Assembly: GCA_964036045.1 (NCBI GenBank)
Contig: OZ038381.1
Span: 127,355,708 to 127,419,707, forward strand
DNA from: Eutreptiella sp. 'Long Island Sound 2002'
Taxonomy: Eukaryota > Euglenozoa > Euglenophyceae > Eutreptiales > Eutreptiaceae
Direction of reading: 5' to 3'
Length of the DNA: 64,000 bases
This document shows positions 39,724 to 49,795 of this stretch, in pieces. The notes under the pieces were generated by a model, which was not told the DNA's origin, ran no database searches, and saw only the letters and a program-made list of their open reading frames with translations. Made by a program: the position numbers and the translations under genes. The first letter of the stretch is position 1. Each line of letters opens with the position of its first letter.

Positions 39724-40634
39724 ACCTGTACTGCTAGTCGGTGTTCTTGGTATTCAGTGTTTACAATGTCTGTGCGTCGCCGTTTTTGCTCAGGCAGCAG
39801 GTTGTCCGTGGTACGTTTGCGCAGCATCTTGGGCGTATGGTACGTGGGTGGGATGTCTTGGTTGTATCGTGTGCGTTTTGCCAAGGGACCTAGTGGGCTG
39901 GGGCCGGGATTTGGTTCGACATCTCCGTCGCTGGTTACGTCGTGTATCCACCCGTTTGAGGTGCCTATCGTTGTCGGTTGTGGGCTCGTTGTCTGCGGCT
40001 GTGGCGCCGTGCAGGTGTGCGTGGTGGTTGCAGGCTCGGCTCCTTGCCACGATCCTTGTCTTGGGTACAGGGTGTCTGGGGACATTACGCCGTACAGGCG
40101 GCGTGGTACCATGTCCGGGATTTCCGGTTGGTGTATCGCGAAGTACTTGCACATAGTGCAGTAGTGGAAGTAAACAAAATCGGCCATGTGGCATCGGAGG
40201 CATACCACGTCGATGGCAGTGGTCATGTTCAGTCCTATCGGTGTGTTGTGTTTTTGGGTTTGCACGGTAAGCTCAGATGTGTCTGGGATGGGTGGGTGTG
40301 GTGTGCCTGGGAGGTGTATCTTGCGAGGTGGGGTGACCTCTTGTGATGGTACTTCTGAAGTGCCGTGTGTAGACGCCGATTCCGTGCGTGGTGTGTGCGT
40401 GTTGTGTTGTAGGGGGGGCGTGGGAGCCCGTTGCTTGCTTTTGAGTGCCTCAGTGAGTGCCTGGGTCGCGTATTTGTATAGTTTAACGGGGCAGTGGGGG
40501 TTGGAGGCCTTTTGGATTTCGCTCGCCAGTCGTGTGACCCTCTCCTTGTGGTGGAGGGGGGATTTTGTTCTCTGTAGCCTGTGTGTCGATGGGGCCCAGG
40601 TTTTTTTCGATATGTCCATCGGTAGTGTGGTCAC
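39654..40634 (-). CDS. LINE-B N-terminal protein with zinc finger and 2A motif 1
   Basis: A 326-codon frame. After a basic, Pro/Thr-rich start it has a CxxC...CxxC finger (CLRCHMADFVYFHYCTMCK) near 40185, then WIHDVTSDGDVEPNPGP at 39900-39950, a perfect 2A core followed by SPLGP and a nuclear-signal-like KRTRYNQ / KRRRTD stretch. If the motif works as in other 2A sequences, the ribosome would release the upstream protein at the Gly-Pro bond and continue. Function of the product is unknown. Confidence 0.65.
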   Translation of the reverse strand: MTTLPMDISKKTWAPSTHRLQRTKSPLHHKERVTRLASEIQKASNPHCPVKLYKYATQALTEALKSKQRAPTPPLQHNTHTPRTESASTHGTSEVPSQEVTPPRKIHLPGTPHPPIPDTSELTVQTQKHNTPIGLNMTTAIDVVCLRCHMADFVYFHYCTMCKYFAIHQPEIPDMVPRRLYGVMSPDTLYPRQGSWQGAEPATTTHTCTAPQPQTTSPQPTTIGTSNGWIHDVTSDGDVEPNPGPSPLGPLAKRTRYNQDIPPTYHTPKMLRKRTTDNLLPEQKRRRTDIVNTEYQEHRLAVQVCVTTTNEKRKARQPTNLRQNDT

Positions 40635-40907
40635 GTGTCATCCTAGTTTGGGAAGGATGGATCTGCTGTTTGTCCGGGGGGTAGGGTGTCCGTCGCCGGG
40701 GTGGTGGGTTACTCCAGAGCGGTCCCCCTCCCATAGGGGGGAGGTGCTGTCCCGGGGGGGGGGGGGGGGCTCTGCCTGTTGCTCAGAAACCCACACGGGC
40801 GCAGATTGTGCACAAACTGCATGCACGATGGTCACAGTCGCAGTTGCAGGCGTGGTGGGCTGTCCTTTCCGTGCCTCACAGCATGGCCTCCACAGTTTGA
40901 AAGCCAT
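40483..40907 (-). pseudogene. LINE-B 5' region with degenerate 2A motif 0
   Basis: Two overlapping frames cover the start of the element. One contains TTDGHIEKNLGP at 40591-40626, which lines up with DGDVEPNPGP but has lost the essential Pro-Gly. The other (40638-40907) has Cys-rich and Pro-rich text. A G tract at 40757-40770 and the sequence to 41059 form the presumed 5' UTR. Confidence 0.45.
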
Positions 40908-41059
40908 ATGTATATGGTGCGTCCCAGAGGATGTGCCTGTTTGTCTGGGTCTGCGCTGCCTGCGTCACTCGTAGGCATGGCTGCGGCCTGGGGCAGGCCG
41001 CGGTAGGCATGTTCATACGACCGGCCGCTCGTAGCCCCGCGGCTGTGGGGTCGTCGGTG

Positions 41060-41124
41060 CTAGACCATGTGCGACGCTAAAACAAATGTTTTTGGACTGT
41101 TTTGAGCTTCCGGTGGCCCATTTT
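41060..41124 (+). repeat. Sat-I unit 0, middle part
   Basis: The landmark CTAGACCATGTGCGACGCTAAAAC through TTTTGAGCTTCCGGTGGCCC follows the 5' end of LINE-B and continues exactly where unit 0 stopped at 26774. Confidence 0.85.
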
Positions 41125-42402
41125 TTTTATCAAATAGGCCAGTTCATAATATGCCATGGGCCACTGTGGGCCAAGTTCAATGCAGAGTACGGATTTGGGC
41201 AAAGCAAGGGCGTGCATACGGGCTGCAGCTCACGTCTGCGCCCCCATGGTTTCCCGTTGGGGTGGTAGTGGTCATGTCAGTGGAATTTCCCACACCATTG
41301 GATCCCAGTGCGTTTTGTGTCGTTTTGGTAGGGGTTGCAATGGGACTTCCCACAAGGTGGGGTCCCAATGTTCACGTGCCGTTTCCGTATGAGGTATATT
41401 GTCTGTCGTGCTTGTCAGGTTGTGTGCCAGTATTGTGTTGTTTTATGTTTGCATTCGTTGTTGTACCACTTTGTCACGTTCGCCACGTGTTCTTGTTGGC
41501 ACCACATGTAGTGTGCCTGCCGTAGGTGATGGGCCAGCAGTTTGTTGGTTTTAGCGCACATCTTCTCGTATCGCTTGCAGATCAGCAGCGACGTTTTCGC
41601 GTCCGCGTACCACGTCACTGTGTGGTATTTTGCTTGCTCGTACCATTGTCTGCGTACCTGGCACATGTTCGTATGTGTGTAGTGCAGTCGTTGTGCTGCC
41701 ATCTGTTCTTTGATCACCTTAGTCACAAGCATGTGATAGTCTGTTTTGGCTGTTAGTGTGTTGGAGTAGTATGCGTGCAGTGTGCATAGGTGCTGATGTG
41801 TTACCTCAGCGGCGTGTGCGCTGTGGTATATGTCGTGAAATCGCTGCGCGTGCTCCTGTGCCAACCTGTCGGTGGTCGTTTTGTGCTGCTCCCACCGCTG
41901 TGCGGCAACGCTGAGACACCGACGCTTCTGGGTTTGTTCGCCCTGGGTTGTGTTAGTTGCTCACATTCCTGTTAGCCATGCCACCGCATCGTCGTCGTTC
42001 GCAGCACGCGCATCAAAAATCCATTGGTCGGGGTCCATAGACTCCGCCGTTGCGGCCTCGGTCCTACGTTTTCGTTTCGTGCCGCTCCGCATGGGCGCCC
42101 CGACGTGGTTGCGTAGGTTTTGTGGTGTTTCTCGCGGAGGCAGTGATGTGCAACAAACTTAGTCAGCCATAGGGGTGACGGTGGTTGGTGAGGTGTAGGA
42201 TCAGCGAGTTTCTGCCTTAGGGTTTGGACTGCCTGAATCGTGCGGAGCTGAAAAAGGCCAAACTGTGTCTGTAGTTTATGTCGTTCTGTGGTGGGTATGG
42301 CGTTGACGAGGGACAGTGGAATGAGCAGCCTGGCACATAGCCAGAGTTCCCGGCTGGTGGCCGTTTCCTGCCATTGGTAGGCGTGTTGGGCCCAATCAGT
42401 CC
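41125..42402 (-). mobile_element. LINE-B copy 2 (5' truncated)
   Basis: A second LINE-B 3' end: a plus-strand poly(T) (41121-41128) then ATCAAATAGGCC as in copy 1, and the C-terminal coding region up to CCCAATCAGTCC, equivalent to 28019 of copy 1. The flanks share GGTGGCCCATTTT (41112-41124 and 42415-42427) within a longer imperfect duplication of about 24 bp. A frame of 149 codons (41415-41864) still matches the copy 1 C-terminus (HAQRFHDIYHSAHAAEVT). An extra ~45 bp at 41212-41248 distinguishes it. Confidence 0.88.
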
Positions 42403-42840
42403 TTGTGAGCCTGTGGTGGCCCATTTTGGTCCTCCCAAAATCCCAAAATGCCTTCAAAATGTGCTGTCTTGGGAGCAAAAATGCGTCAAAAGTGGGTCTT
42501 AAACGCATTTTTCCAAACCTCATCCGAGACCATTTGGGGTCCACCAACGGCTGAAATGAGCCCATTTTGAGCCCTTTTTGCGGCATTTTGGCCCCTCAGA
42601 AGTCCAAAAAGCCTTGAAAGTGGGCCTCGTGGTGATGGGGTTCACTTGCAAGCGGATTTCACTTTGTCAAGAGCCATTAATGTGTGAATCATTCTTGATG
42701 TCCCTCACCATTCATAGCCGATGTTCCCTTCCCCACCAGCTCGGTCCCAATATTCAGTCTTGATAGGTTTAGCCCTAGGGTCCAGGGTTAGCCCTAGCGT
42801 TAAGGTTAGGGTCACCGAGCTGGTGGAACCAGTCTTGGTT
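42403..42840 (+). repeat. Sat-I unit 0, right part
   Basis: Resumes the satellite at GGTGGCCCATTTTGGTCCTCC and ends with telomere-like GGGTTAGCCCTAGCGTTAAGGTTAGGG and the junction CACCGAGCTGGTGG at 42813. With the two earlier parts it sums to about 1.17 kb, one full Sat-I unit. Confidence 0.85.
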
Positions 42841-43070
42841 TTTTTTTTTGACTGACTCCAGAAGTTCAAAGAGTACTGAAGAATGTGCTTGGGAAAGTGG
42901 GTGTCTCCAGCATATGATACAGTGGATCCCCGCAAAGCGGGGCACATGGCAAAGACCCAGAGTTCACATGCGTATAACAGAGGGCTCTCTGATGCGGTAG
43001 GCAAAACCGCCACGCCATATGGCAAGCCTATAATGTGTAAGATTTAAGGGGGTTAAACATGATGCATCAT
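42841..43070 (-). mobile_element. Short SINE-like insertion
   Basis: About 230 bp beginning with a plus-strand T tract, so with an A tail if transcribed from the minus strand. It is flanked by near-identical GGTGGAACCAGTCTTGGTT / GGTGGAACCTGTCTTGGTT copies (left from about 42823, right from about 43073). It contains a perfect small hairpin, CCCCGCAAAGCGGGG, and the palindrome ATGATGCATCAT near its right end. No tRNA boxes are evident, so its RNA ancestor is unknown. Confidence 0.55.
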
Positions 43071-46000
43071 GGTGGAACCTGTCTTGGTTTTATAATCCTT
43101 TTCAGCGAGCTGGTGGAACCAGTCTTGGTTTTATAACCCTTTTTCGTGTCTAGGGTGGACCTACCAGGTCTAGCAGCAAGCAGCAAGCAAGGAGCAAGCA
43201 AGCAGCACGCAAGCAGCAAGCAAGCAACAAGCAAGCAGCACACGCGAAATGGGTAAAAGTCAGAACTCCGTCGTGGTGCTTCAGATTTGGTTGACATTTT
43301 GTCGGATGATACCTATGGGTGTGAAGTACAATCACGCAAAGTTTGAGCAAGAAACTCAACGGTGGCGGCCGGGAAGGGGATTCGCAAGTGGCGGACCGCA
43401 GTTTCAAAAGCTGCAGTTTAGGGCCAAAAACAGCCAATTTTGGGCCAAAAAAGCCCCGGAACACATTCAAAACGGCCAAACGAAGGGAATTGGTGGGTAC
43501 ACTCCACGTGCGGCTTGACTTCCACGTGTCAACGAACTCTTTGCGGCCATCTAACTCCATGATATGTTCCGGAAACGGCCCAAAAAGGCCCCCAGAAGCT
43601 CCAAAGGCCGACAGCCACAAACCAAGACCAGGCCATATCTTTGGCTACATGCTCAAAATGCGATTCCAAGGGCACCTACTCCACCCGCAACCCCAAACTG
43701 TTTGTGGTTTCCACCCCTCAGATTTGCCCAAACGGACGCCTAGACCCCAATACCTAGGCCCGCTAGGCTGCGGCAAGCTGCAAGCTCAAACCGAAACAGG
43801 TGGGTGCCCAAATGGGTCAACAGGGTCCAGTAGGGGCAAAAAGATGACTTTTCTCAAAAATGATCCTACACCATGTGCCACGCTAAAACAAGTGTTTTTC
43901 GACGGTTTTGAGCTTGTGGCGGCCCACAATGCCTTGAAAATGGGCTTTCTTAGGACCAAAAATGGGTCAAAAATGCGTCATAAACGCATTTTTCCAAACC
44001 TCATCCTAGACCATTTGGGGTGCACAAACGGGTGAAATGAGCCCATTTTGAGCCCATTGTGGGGCATTTTGGCTCCAGAAGTCCAAAAAGCTTTGAAAGT
44101 GGGCCTCGTGGTGATGGGGTTCACTTGCAAGGTGATTCCACGTTGTCAAAAGCCATCAATGTGTGAATCAATCTTGATGTCCCTCACCAGTCATAGCTCA
44201 TGTTCCCTCTCCCACCAGCTCGGTCCCAATATTCGGTCTTGATAGGTTTGGGGTTAGGGTCACCGAGCTGGTGGAACCAGTCTTGGTTTTATAACCCTTT
44301 TTAGTGTCTAGGGTGGACCTACCAGGTTTAGCAGCAGCAGCAGCAAGCAGCAGCAAGCAGCAAGCAGCAGCACGCGCGAAATGGGTAAAAATCAGATTTC
44401 CGTCTTGGTGCTTCACATTCGGGTGAAATTTTGGTGGATGATACCTATGGGTGTGAAGTACAATCACAGAAAGTTTGAGCAAGAAACTCAACGGTGGCGG
44501 CCGGGAACGGGATTCGCAAGTGGCGGACCTCAGTTTCAGAAACTGCATTTTAGGGCCCAAAACAGATATTTTTGGGCCAAAAAAGCCCTGGAACACATTC
44601 AAAACGGCCAAACGAAGGGAAACGGTGGGTACACTCCACGTGCCGCTTGACTTCCCCGTGTCAACGAGCTCTTTGCGGCCCTCTAACTCCATGATATGCC
44701 GCGGAAGCGGCCCAAAAAGGCCCCCAGAAGCTCCAACTGCCGATAGCCACAAACCAAGAATAGGCCAGATCTTTGGCTACATGGCTCAAAATGCGATTCC
44801 AAGGGCACCTACTCCACCCGCAACCCCCCACGTTTTGTGGTTTCCACCCCTTAGAATTGCCCAAACGGACGCCTAGACCCCAATACCTAGGCCCAATAGG
44901 CTGTGGCAAGCTGCAAGCTCAAGCCCAAACAGGTGGGTACCCAAATGGGTCAACAGGGTCCAGTAGGGGCAAAAAGATGACTTTCCGCAAAAATGATCCT
45001 AGACCATGTGCGACGCTAAAACAAGTATTTTTGGACTGTTTTGAGCTTGTGGTGGCCCCTTTGGGTCCTCCAAAAATCCCAAAATGCCTTGAAAATGGGC
45101 TGTTGTGGGACCAAAAATGGGTCAAAAATGGGTCAAAAACACATTTTTCCAAAACTCATGGTAGACCATCTGGGGTGCACAAAAGGGTGAAATGAGCCCA
45201 TTTTGAGCCCATTTTGGGGCATTTTGGCCCCTGAGAAGTCCAAAAAGCCTTGAAAGTGGGCCTCGTGGTGATGGGGTTCAGGTGCATTTCACTTTGTCAA
45301 GAGCCATCAATGTGTGAATCATTCTTGATGTCCCTCACCATTCATATCTAATGATCCCTCCCCCACCAGCTCGGTCCCAATATTCAGTCTTGATTAGGGT
45401 CACCAAGCTGGTGAAAACAGTCTTGGTTTTATAACCCTTTTTAGTGTCTAGGGTGGACCTATCAGATTTAGCAGCAAGCAGCAGCAAGCAGCAAGCAAGC
45501 AGCAGCAAGCAGCGGCACGCGCGAAATGGGTAAACATCGGAATTCCGTCGTGGTGCTTCACATTCAGGTGAAATTTTGGTGGATGATACCTATGGGTGTG
45601 AAGTACAATCGAGCAAAGTTTGAGCAAGAAACTCAACAGTGGCGGCCGGGAACGGGATTCGCAAGTGGCGGACCTCAGTTTCAAATACTGCAATTTAGGG
45701 CCAAAAACAGCCAATTTTGGGCCAAAAAAGCCCTAGAACACATTCAAAACGGCCAAACGAAGGGAAACGGTGGGTACACTCCACGTGCGGCTTGACTCCC
45801 CCGTGTCAACGAGCTCTTTGCGGCCCTCTGACTCCATGATATGTCCCGGAAACGGCCCAAAAAGGCCCCCAAGAGCTCCAAAGGCGGACAGCCACAAACC
45901 AAGACCAGGCCATATCTTTGGCTACATGGCTCAAAATGCAATTCTGCGGGCACCTACTCCACCCGCAACCCCCCACTCTTTGTGGTTTCCACCCCTCAGA

Positions 46001-47700
46001 ATTGCCCAAACGGACGCCTAGACCCCAATACCTAGGCCCACTAGGCTGCGGCAAGCTGCAAGCTCAAACCGAAACAGGTGGGTGCCCAAATGGATCAACA
46101 CGGTCCAGTAGGGACAAAAAGATGACTTTGCTCAAAAATGATCCTAGACCATGTGCGACGCTACAACAAGTGTTTTGGACCGTTTTGAGCTTGTGGTGGC
46201 CCATTTTGGTGCTCTGATACTCCCTCAATGCCTTGAAAAGGGGCTGTTTTGGGACCAAAAATGGGTCAAAAATGGGTCAAAAACGCATTTTTCCAAACCT
46301 CATCCTAAACCATTTGGGGTGCACAAACGGCTGAAATGAGCCCATTTTGAGCCCATTTGGGGCATTTTGGCCCCCAGAAGTCCGAAAAACCTTGAAAGTG
46401 GGCCTCGTGGTGTTGAGGTTCACTTGCAAGCTGATTTCACTTTGTCAAGAGCCATCAATGTGTGAATCATTCTTGATGTCCCTCACCAGTCATAGCTGAT
46501 GTTCCCTCCCCCACCAGCTCGGTCCCAATATTCGGTCTTGATTAGGGTCAGGGTCACGGAGCTGGTGGAACCAGTCTTGGTTGTATAACCCTTTTTAGTG
46601 TCTAGGGTGGACCTACAAGGTTTAGCAGCAAGCAGCAGCAAGCAGCAGCACGCGGCAAATGGATAAAAATCAGAACTCCTTCGTGGTGCTTTGGATTTGA
46701 TTGAAATTCTGGTGGATGATACCTATGGGTGTGAAGTACAATCACGCAAGGTTTGAGCAAGAAACTCAACAGTGGCGGCCGGGAACGGGATTCGCAAGTG
46801 GCGGACCCCAGTTAAAAAACTGCGATTTAGGGCCAAAAACAGCCATTTTTGGGCCAAAAAAGCCCCGGAACACATTCAAAACGGCCAAACGAAGGGAAAC
46901 GGTGGGTGCACTGCACGTGCGGCTTGACTTCCCCGTGTCAACGAGCTCTTTGCGGCCCTTTGACTCCATGATATGTCCCGGAAACGGCCCAAAAAGGCCC
47001 CCAAGAGCTCCAAATGCCGACAGCCACAAACCAAGAATAGGCCACATCTTTGGCTACATGGCTCAAAATGTGATTCCAAGGGCACCTACTCCACCCGCAA
47101 CCCCCCACTCTTTGTGGTTTCCACCCCTCAGAATTGCCCAAACGGACGCCTAGACCCCAATACCTAGGCCCACTAGGCTGCGGCAAGCTGCAAGCTCAAA
47201 CCGAAACACGTGGGTGCCCAAATGGGTCAACAGGGTCCAGTAGGGGCAAAAACATGACTTTTCTCAAAAATGATCCTGGAACATGTACAACGCTAAAACC
47301 AGTGTTTTTGGACCGTTTTGAGATTGTGGTCGCCCATTTTGGTCCTCCGATACTCCCTCAATGCCTTGAAAAGGGGCTGTCTTGGGACCAAAAATGCGTC
47401 AAAAATGGGTCATAAACGCATTTTTCCAAACCTCATCCTGGACCATTTGGGGTGCACAAACGGCTGAAATGAGCCCATTTTGAGCCCATTTTGGGGCATT
47501 TTGGCCCCTCAAAAGTCAAAAAAGCCTTGAAACTGGGCCTCGTGGTGATGGGGTTCACTTGCAAGCTGATTTCACTTTGTCAACAGCCATCAATGTGTGA
47601 ATCAATCTTGATGTCCCTCACCATTCACAGCTGATTTTACCTCCCCCACCAGCTCGGTCCCAATATTCAGTCGTGATTAGGGTTAGGGCTAGGGTTGCTG
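43071..47700 (+). repeat. Sat-I tandem array, four units
   Basis: Four head-to-tail copies. The junction word (A)CCGAGCTGGTGG or a close variant occurs at 43106, 44262, 45402 and 46557, and GTGTCTAGGGTGGACC at 43146, 44304, 45444 and 46598, giving periods of 1140-1158 bp. Unit ends carry GATTAGGG or GGGTTAGGG. A GCAGCAAGCAGCAAG microsatellite of variable length follows each junction. Short frames repeat in each unit but drift, and none looks conserved as protein. Confidence 0.92.
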
Positions 47701-48000
47701 TTAGGGCCTGCAGCCCTCCTGTAGCCCTGCTTCAGGTCAAAAATTTTTCTTGTTGTTTTAACACAAATATGAATTCTCTACAAAATTTTGAGTATTATGA
47801 GTATAAAAATAATCGTATGAAAAAGAAAATTGGCGCCTTTGGCGCCGGATAGTTTTCTCTAGGGACACTTGCTGGTGGCCGACCCGGCACAACAATCTTT
47901 CAAAACCCCGGGGGGGGGGAGGGGGGGGGGGGCTGGGGGGCGTCGCATACAAGGACCGGGCCCGGCCGCCCCCCCCGGCTTCTGGGGACCTTGAAAGGGC
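47701..48000. other. AT-rich island with GGCGCC hairpin and G tracts
   Basis: After a last telomere-like GATTAGGGTTAGGGCTAGGG the sequence becomes AT-rich (47740-47830), including TTTTGAGTATTATGAGTAT. It then has the perfect hairpin GGCGCCTTTGGCGCC near 47833 and G tracts at 47909-47940. The same TGAGTAT plus GGCGCC hairpin pairing occurs at 62350-62460. No gene is seen. Confidence 0.6.
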
Positions 48001-49414
48001 CAAAGTGGCTCAAACCGGGCTCATAATGGGTTCATTTGCCATGTTTGTGCACCTCAAATGGCCCACAACCACATTTGGGAAAACACATTTTTGACCCATC
48101 GTTAACCACCAAACGGCCCATTTCAAGGCGTTTTGGGACTTTCCATGCGCCAAAACGTGTCACGACGGGCTCAAAAGGGGCTAAAAACGCTTCTTTGAGC
48201 ATCCGAAGCGGTGTAGGAACAAATGTGGAAAAAATGATTTTTTCACCTTGGGGACCCCGATGGAACCCATTGTGTGCAGCACAGGCAACTCCTTGGCTCC
48301 GCCTCGTTGGGCGATTCTTAGGCTTGAAAACCCCAAAAACAGGGGGCTCATGGGTAGACTAGGTGCACTCGGAATTTCAATTTGAGCCACGAAGCCTGGT
48401 TTTGGTTTCGGGTCAGGGTAACACAGACTATGCACATTCTGAGGCATTGGCCTTTTTTTGGCCATTTCTCACTCATATGGTGGATTTAGAGGGCACCCAG
48501 GGCTCTTTGTCACAAGGAAGTCAAGGCGCACATGAAGTGAGAGAACCAATTCCCTTGGTTGGGCCAATAGAATTGTATTGCATGCCCGTTTGGGGGAAGA
48601 AGAGGCTGATTTGGGGCACAAAATGCGTTTTTGTGGAAGGGCACCCCCAGAATGGGCACACCCACCCCGGGGCGCCACCATTGAATTTTTGGCCCAAAAC
48701 TTGAATTTGGCAAGGGCACCACCTAGCATCTAGGATGGGTAGATTAGGGAAGCATCCAGGGCGCTAGGGCGCAGCAACAGAAAATGAACTACTTGTGTAT
48801 GTAGATTTCCCCTGTCATCGACACCCCTATCCCCAACTCGAGGCACATCGAAAATATGGCTCTAACGCACGTGGCAACTGTACAACTTGGTTCATACAAG
48901 TGGGAAAATGGGCAAAAATGTGCTAAAATGAGGTCAAAATGGCACAATGATACCGTTTGGGCACCACTATTGGTAGAGCATCATTTCTGGAAAACCGCAT
49001 TTTTGACCGCTTTTGACCAGTTCTGGTGCACAAAATGGCCTAGTTCCAAGGCCGTTGAGCACCTTGCAGGCGCGAAGAAGGCTCAAAACGGGCTGAAAAT
49101 GGGTTCATTTCACGTGTTTGTGCACTTCAAATGGTCCACAACCACGCCTGGAAAAACAAGCTGCTCACCCAGTGTTGCCCCGAAAACAGCCCATTTTCAA
49201 GGCATTTCGGGACTTTCCACGGGAGAACCGTGTCACAGCGGGCTCGAAAGGGGCTACAAACACTTGTTTGAGCATCCCAAGAGGTCTAGGAACATGTTTT
49301 TTAAAAACGAAACCATGATGTTTTCCCCCGAAGAACCCTAGTTGGCCCATCCTCGGCCCCCACCGTGCGCGGCTCGGGCAACTCTCTGGAACCACCTCGT
49401 TGGCCGATTTTGAG
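48001..49414 (+). repeat. Sat-II units
   Basis: Diverged Sat-II monomers with the recurring landmarks CTTTCCA(C/T)G...CCAAAACGTGTCA, TTTGAGCATCC(G/C)AAG, GTGCGCGGC and ACCACCTCGTTGG. The array is interrupted at GATTTTGAG (49414) by the retroelement described next. Confidence 0.8.
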
Positions 49415-49795
49415 GTTTAGCACAAACGAAAGCACACAAGCACGGACACCGAAGCAGGCCAGACAAACTCAATAGTGTGTCGCCCCCATGGGTAGGACAG
49501 TGTGCCGCCCCCCATGGGGCCTGTCACACATGCCCTGATCAGGGCGATAAAAGTCGCAAATAGCGTAATGGGTGGGACGGCTGGGCTGCAGGCTCAAATG
49601 CAAAAAATGCACTACAACAAGAACGCACACATGCACACCGCACACACCCACACACACACACCACAAGCAGAGCGAAACCATAGGTCAAAACGTGATCTAA
49701 GATTTAGCAAAAACGAAAGCACACAAGCACGGACGGGGAAGCAGGCCAGACAAACTCGACAGTGTGCCGCCCCCCATGGGTCTGGGTCATGCCAT
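49415..49795 (-). repeat. Split direct repeats B1-A1-B2
   Basis: B1 (49415-49515) and B2 (49704-49795) share ACGAAAGCACACAAGCACGG, GAAGCAGGCCAGACAAACTC and GTGTGCCGCCCCCCATGGG. Between them A1 (49583-49703) starts CTGCAGGCTCAAATGC and ends ACGTGATCTAAGA, matching A2 at 53950-54062. A1 contains a CA microsatellite. Confidence 0.75.

Larger units (their letters stand above)
26775..41059 (-). mobile_element. LINE-B copy 1, ~9.5 kb, interrupted by LINE-A copy 3
   Basis: A minus-strand non-LTR retrotransposon. Its 3' end is a 10-base poly(T) on the plus strand (poly(A) in sense) at 26775-26784. Its 5' end is near 41059. The flanking satellite has CCAGACC on the left and CTAGACC on the right as a probable short target duplication. 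It carries, 5' to 3', a 2A-rich N-terminal region, a long ORF1-like region, endonuclease, RT, RNase H and a zinc-binding C-terminus. LINE-A copy 3 (33622-38390) lies inside it. Frameshifts and a stop show it is inactive now. Confidence 0.85.
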
